Shown here: positions 63,804 through 64,000 of the stretch, one piece after another
Numbering within the stretch: the stretch's first letter is position 1
Layout: each line of letters opens with the position of its first letter
NCBI GenBank assembly: GCA_964036155.1
Contig: OZ038422.1
Coordinates: forward strand, 434,001-498,000
Direction of reading: 5' to 3'
Length of the DNA stretch: 64,000 nt
DNA from: Diploscapter coronatus
Taxonomy: Eukaryota > Nematoda > Chromadorea > Rhabditida > Rhabditidae
Position numbers and translations under genes: made by a program
Notes under the pieces: model-generated
Databases searched by the model: none
Seen by the model: only the letters and a program-made list of their open reading frames with translations
What the model was told of the DNA's origin: nothing

Positions 63804-64000
63804 ATGATCTACCTTCACAATACAGTATTATTCTGCGCTATCGGAACTATTATTCTAATTTTAACCCTAATCAGTCTGAAAATTGATGTTCAATTTTTCA
63901 AGGAGACCTTAAAGATTTACTCCATGGACTCTGTAAAGTGTTGTAAAAATACTGAGGAGAACGATGAAACTTCGAAAACGACTGACAATGATCCATTTTC
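63804..64000 (+). CDS. N-terminus of a putative membrane-anchored protein, cut by window end
   Basis: The frame from 63804 stays open to the last base. It begins MIYLHNTVLFCAIGTIILIL, a short polar start followed by about 20 hydrophobic residues, which fits a signal anchor (type II membrane protein) or an uncleaved signal peptide. A polar, Lys/Glu/Thr-rich stretch with a Cys-Cys pair (VKCCKNTEENDETSKTTDND) follows. TTTTCAG ends one base before the ATG, so the ATG probably lies directly behind a trans-splice or cis-splice acceptor. I recognise no family; many luminal enzymes begin this way, but nothing specific can be said from 65 residues. Confidence 0.5.
   Translation, partial: MIYLHNTVLFCAIGTIILILTLISLKIDVQFFKETLKIYSMDSVKCCKNTEENDETSKTTDNDPF

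Overview
The window is eukaryotic nuclear DNA, almost certainly from a nematode. It is AT-rich and carries many short exons separated by introns of about 40-60 bp or by longer, repeat-filled introns. It has a nematode-type receptor guanylyl cyclase, a moulting-cycle (MLT-10 family) protein, a P-glycoprotein and a single-domain galectin. Several start codons sit directly behind a TTTCAG acceptor, as expected for spliced-leader trans-splicing. The gene models below were spliced by hand from homology and GT/GC-AG sites. For the ANGEL, guanylyl cyclase, ECT2, galectin and MLT-10 genes the reading frame could be followed from start to stop, with only exon 16 of the cyclase unresolved.

Layout. 289-4898 (-): formate-tetrahydrofolate ligase, whose last exon lies left of the window. 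7804-10713 (-): ATF4-type bZIP factor. 11518-20299 (-): full ABCB transporter (P-glycoprotein). 21312-24841 (-): ANGEL-type nuclease/phosphatase of the CCR4 superfamily. 25647-34697 (+): receptor guanylyl cyclase. 35343-43753 (+): ECT2 RhoGEF. 46831-50395 (-): galectin. 55652-62553 (+): MLT-10-like moulting-cycle protein with a C-terminal LSP repeat spread over micro-exons. 63804-64000 (+): 5' end of a gene for a small membrane-anchored protein. The first four genes are all on the minus strand. The cyclase and the ANGEL gene diverge from a shared 0.8-kb spacer. ECT2 and the galectin converge on a 1.1-kb palindrome. Nothing suggests an operon or that the genes act together.

The striking feature is the density of non-coding inverted repeats. 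More than 25 hairpin elements of about 80-270 bp lie in introns and spacers, in several families with different termini. There are also three large palindromes: 609-1733 (flanked by TA), 45525-46665 and 47321-49342. Many of the hairpins share an internal motif, AAATAGT followed by a purine-rich stretch, although their ends differ. A second unusual feature is four likely GC-AG introns. One is in NBD1 of the transporter, where the equivalent NBD2 intron keeps GT.
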